Shown piece after piece: positions 62,424 through 64,000 of a stretch of 64,000 nt of DNA; within the stretch, counting starts at the first letter, position 1, and each line of letters begins with the position of its first letter. The notes below the pieces were generated by a model. It was not told where the DNA came from, made no database searches, and saw nothing but the letters and a program-made list of their open reading frames with translations. Both the position numbers and the translations under genes were made by a program. The DNA comes from Paradesertivirga sp966210515. GTDB lineage: Bacteria; Bacteroidota; Bacteroidia; Sphingobacteriales; Sphingobacteriaceae. The stretch spans positions 1 through 64,000 of the forward strand of contig CBIHLM010000018.1 of assembly GCA_966210515.1 (NCBI GenBank), read 5' to 3'.

Positions 62424-62489
62424 CTGACAACTGTCATTACAGTTACTGATGTCCCTTGTCTTTATAGCTGTAAAAAAGCTTTTAATTCG
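62424..62489 (+). promoter_or_regulatory. Promoter of the FKBP gene
   Basis: The exact operator CTGACAACTGTCAT is at 62424-62437. A degenerate proximal partner (TGAT half-site at 62447-62450) is centred 22 bp downstream, and a -7-like TTAATTCG (62482-62489) lies 33 bp further. This is the least certain of the promoters. Confidence 0.5.
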
Positions 62490-62540
62490 AGATTATCATG
62501 CAGTGAAAACCACGAATTTAATTATTAACTAGCTGTGGCA

Positions 62541-63596
62541 ATGAAATTTACAACTCAAACTTGTGTCTTCCTGACAGTGTTTTCATTAGTTAACACGCTA
62601 TACGGTCAGGAAAATTTCAAAACAGCAGCCAATGGAATTAAGTACAAAATTCACACTGTACAATCGGGCAAAAAAATCCAGCTGAACAATATAATCACAT
62701 TCAACTTGATTGAGAAAACCGAAAAAGACTCGGTATTATTCAGCACCTACCACAAAGGCAAGCCGCTGAAGGCGCAGGTCGTTCAATCGCAGAACATAAC
62801 CGATTTTATGGATCTATTTATTCTATTAAGCGATAAAGACAGCGCACAAATCCATATTCCAACCGACTCAATCTTTAAAGATCAGGAATTCGACCGCCCG
62901 GGATATTTACCTAAAGGAAGTACGTTAATATTCATCATAAAAATTGAAAAGGTACAAACTATACAGGAAGCTGTCGCTGAAGAAGAGCTCGCGCTCGAAG
63001 CCGAAAGATCTTTGCTGGCAAAATACATTGCAGATCATCACCTAAAGCCGTTATTTACATCTTCGGGCTTGTTATATGTTGTTAAAAAGCAAACAATGAG
63101 GTTAAAGCCCGAACCCGGAGACACGTTGCTGATCAACTACACTGCAAGTACAATTGGTGGAAAGGTATTTGATTCGAGTATTAAATCCCGCGCTGTAGAA
63201 GCAGGCCTTGAGCAACCTGGCCGCGATTATAGTCCGATCAGTGTTATTGTCGCCGAATCTGGTACTGTAACTGCATGGGACGAGGGTTTATTACTGATGA
63301 ATGAGGGATCAACTGCTATTTTTATAATTCCATCTTATCTTGCATTTGGAGCAATGGGTTATGCAGACCTTATAGAACCCTATACCACATTAGTTGTAGA
63401 TGTAGAATTAATCAAAATAAAAGGAAGGGTTCGAAAAAAATCAGAAGATAAAAAGAGTAAAAACCAGGACTTAAAAAATAATTATAAGCCTGAATATCTG
63501 GGCTTAAAAGCCGGCAGGGAAAATAAGCAAGGGCAAAGCATGATAATTCATCATTTTTCGGGTGTTACTTTCCTGAAACAGCTGCTCGTAAAATAA
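62541..63596 (+). CDS. Exported FKBP-type peptidyl-prolyl isomerase with two FKBP-like domains
   Basis: The protein has about 351 residues with a signal peptide (cleavage near LYGQ). The first FKBP-like domain (about 25-145) is degenerate. The second (about 170-295) is more typical (GDTLLINYTASTIGGKVFDSS, then PSYLAFGAMG). I use ATG 62541 over the in-frame GTG at 62535. After the domain a Lys-rich tail runs on, and its last 31 codons overlap the 3' end of the convergent usp gene on the opposite strand. It should help fold periplasmic proteins. Confidence 0.85.
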   Translation: MKFTTQTCVFLTVFSLVNTLYGQENFKTAANGIKYKIHTVQSGKKIQLNNIITFNLIEKTEKDSVLFSTYHKGKPLKAQVVQSQNITDFMDLFILLSDKDSAQIHIPTDSIFKDQEFDRPGYLPKGSTLIFIIKIEKVQTIQEAVAEEELALEAERSLLAKYIADHHLKPLFTSSGLLYVVKKQTMRLKPEPGDTLLINYTASTIGGKVFDSSIKSRAVEAGLEQPGRDYSPISVIVAESGTVTAWDEGLLLMNEGSTAIFIIPSYLAFGAMGYADLIEPYTTLVVDVELIKIKGRVRKKSEDKKSKNQDLKNNYKPEYLGLKAGRENKQGQSMIIHHFSGVTFLKQLLVK

Positions 63597-64000
63597 ACTT
63601 CGTTTTTGAACAAGGACAATCATGTCAGAATCGGCCACCTGCGCAAATTTCACCAATGCTTCGCTCACATCAGATTCCATTAAGTCTATATAAGTCACCT
63701 TCCGATAATTTATCACAGAGCGTATTTTGCCAAGGCTTTGCAAACGCTGACTCATTTCATCCGGACTGGCATGTTTCGGGAACACATGAGTAATAACTAT
63801 TTCAGCATTAAAAGGGCAAACCACGTCTATTAGAAAGTCTAAAGCCTCCAAAGCTGAATTATTTAATGAATCTGACGCGAAGATAATTCTGCTCAACTGG
63901 CGAAACTGCGCTTTTTCCGGAATAATTAACATGGGCCGATTCGCTTTTTTCACCATTCTATTAGAGTCACTCCCAATAATCAGATGGCTAAAAAAATTCT
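63504..64000 (-). CDS. Universal stress protein, 5' part beyond the right edge
   Basis: The 3' 497 bp of a sixth usp gene are present. The frame is open to position 64000 and reads FFSHLIIGSDSNRMV before MVKKANRPMLIIPEKAQF, matching the loop and strand of the usp genes at 59233 and 52906. The second Usp domain is complete, so the N-terminal domain is missing only because the window ends. Its natural C-terminus (ALPLLIFPAGF) overlaps the FKBP gene tail. Confidence 0.85.
   Translation of the reverse strand, partial: NFFSHLIIGSDSNRMVKKANRPMLIIPEKAQFRQLSRIIFASDSLNNSALEALDFLIDVVCPFNAEIVITHVFPKHASPDEMSQRLQSLGKIRSVINYRKVTYIDLMESDVSEALVKFAQVADSDMIVLVQKRSLFYEQLFQESNTRKMMNYHALPLLIFPAGF

Noticed and set aside
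1..64000. CRISPR arrays, tRNA or rRNA genes, insertion sequences and prophage
   Set aside because: No regularly spaced repeats, tRNA-like cloverleafs, transposase or integrase frames were recognised on either strand by reading.

Overview
The window is chromosomal DNA from a Bacteroidota bacterium, most likely a member of the Sphingobacteriaceae (Pedobacter/Mucilaginibacter-like). This is inferred from the TAnnTTTG type of promoter element, the near absence of Shine-Dalgarno sequences, the many exported and lipoprotein genes (SusC/TonB-type barrels, S9, S41 and M28 peptidases, DUF3857/transglutaminase proteins) and the general gene style. No rRNA, tRNA, CRISPR array, prophage or insertion sequence was recognised.

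Layout. (1) 1-10.4 kb, all on the minus strand, is a fermentation block: pflB and pflA, an OFA-family formate/oxalate-type transporter paired with an outer-membrane alginate-export-type porin, and pta-ackA. (2) 10.4-42.6 kb is mostly housekeeping: a PgpH-like HD phosphohydrolase, thiolase, DPP-IV peptidase, peptide transporter, polyprenol-phosphate glycosyltransferase, acyl-CoA dehydrogenase, queG, a Gly-rich outer-membrane pair, a DnaQ-like exonuclease, a DUF3857/transglutaminase pair, two thioredoxin-fold proteins, M28 and S41 peptidases, a lolD-like operon, sucC, an NlpC/P60 hydrolase and several unknowns. (3) 42.6-64 kb is a stress and energy block: two BON-domain proteins, six universal stress proteins (one cut by the right edge), a receiver-CRP fusion regulator, PEP synthase with a LOG-type protein, a Ca2+-type P-ATPase, a MacB-like efflux operon, Hsp20, a single-domain response regulator, a Na+/Ca2+-exchanger-type antiporter and an exported FKBP isomerase.

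Main discovery. Blocks 1 and 3 are joined by one cis-regulatory code that I did not see in block 2. Nineteen exact copies of the CRP/FNR-type operator TGAYnnnnRTCA lie in promoter regions. They occur as pairs whose centres are exactly 22 bp apart (the partner is exact at four pairs, otherwise degenerate). At 13 promoters a -7 element of the form [T/G]AnnTTT[G/A] sits exactly 33 bp from the centre of the promoter-proximal operator. The genes under this code are pflBA, the OFA transporter/porin, pta-ackA, both BON genes, five usp transcription units, ppsA-LOG, the Ca2+-ATPase operon, the operon ending in hsp20, FKBP, and a gene beyond the left edge. The best candidate regulator is the receiver/cNMP-fold/CRP-HTH fusion at 44717-45775, whose recognition helix keeps the Glu and Arg that CRP and FNR use to read TGA but whose nucleotide-binding residues look lost. 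Functionally the set resembles the DosR regulon of mycobacteria or the Anr regulon of Pseudomonas, so I read it as a low-oxygen or energy-starvation regulon.

The promoter geometry also corrects the start codons of pflB and hsp20. Other points worth a second look are an unlisted 40-residue membrane protein, a terminator between pflB and pflA, a DUF3857 pair in which one partner has lost its catalytic residues, a HAD protein with Glu in place of the nucleophilic Asp, and a convergent 93-bp coding overlap between FKBP and the last usp gene.
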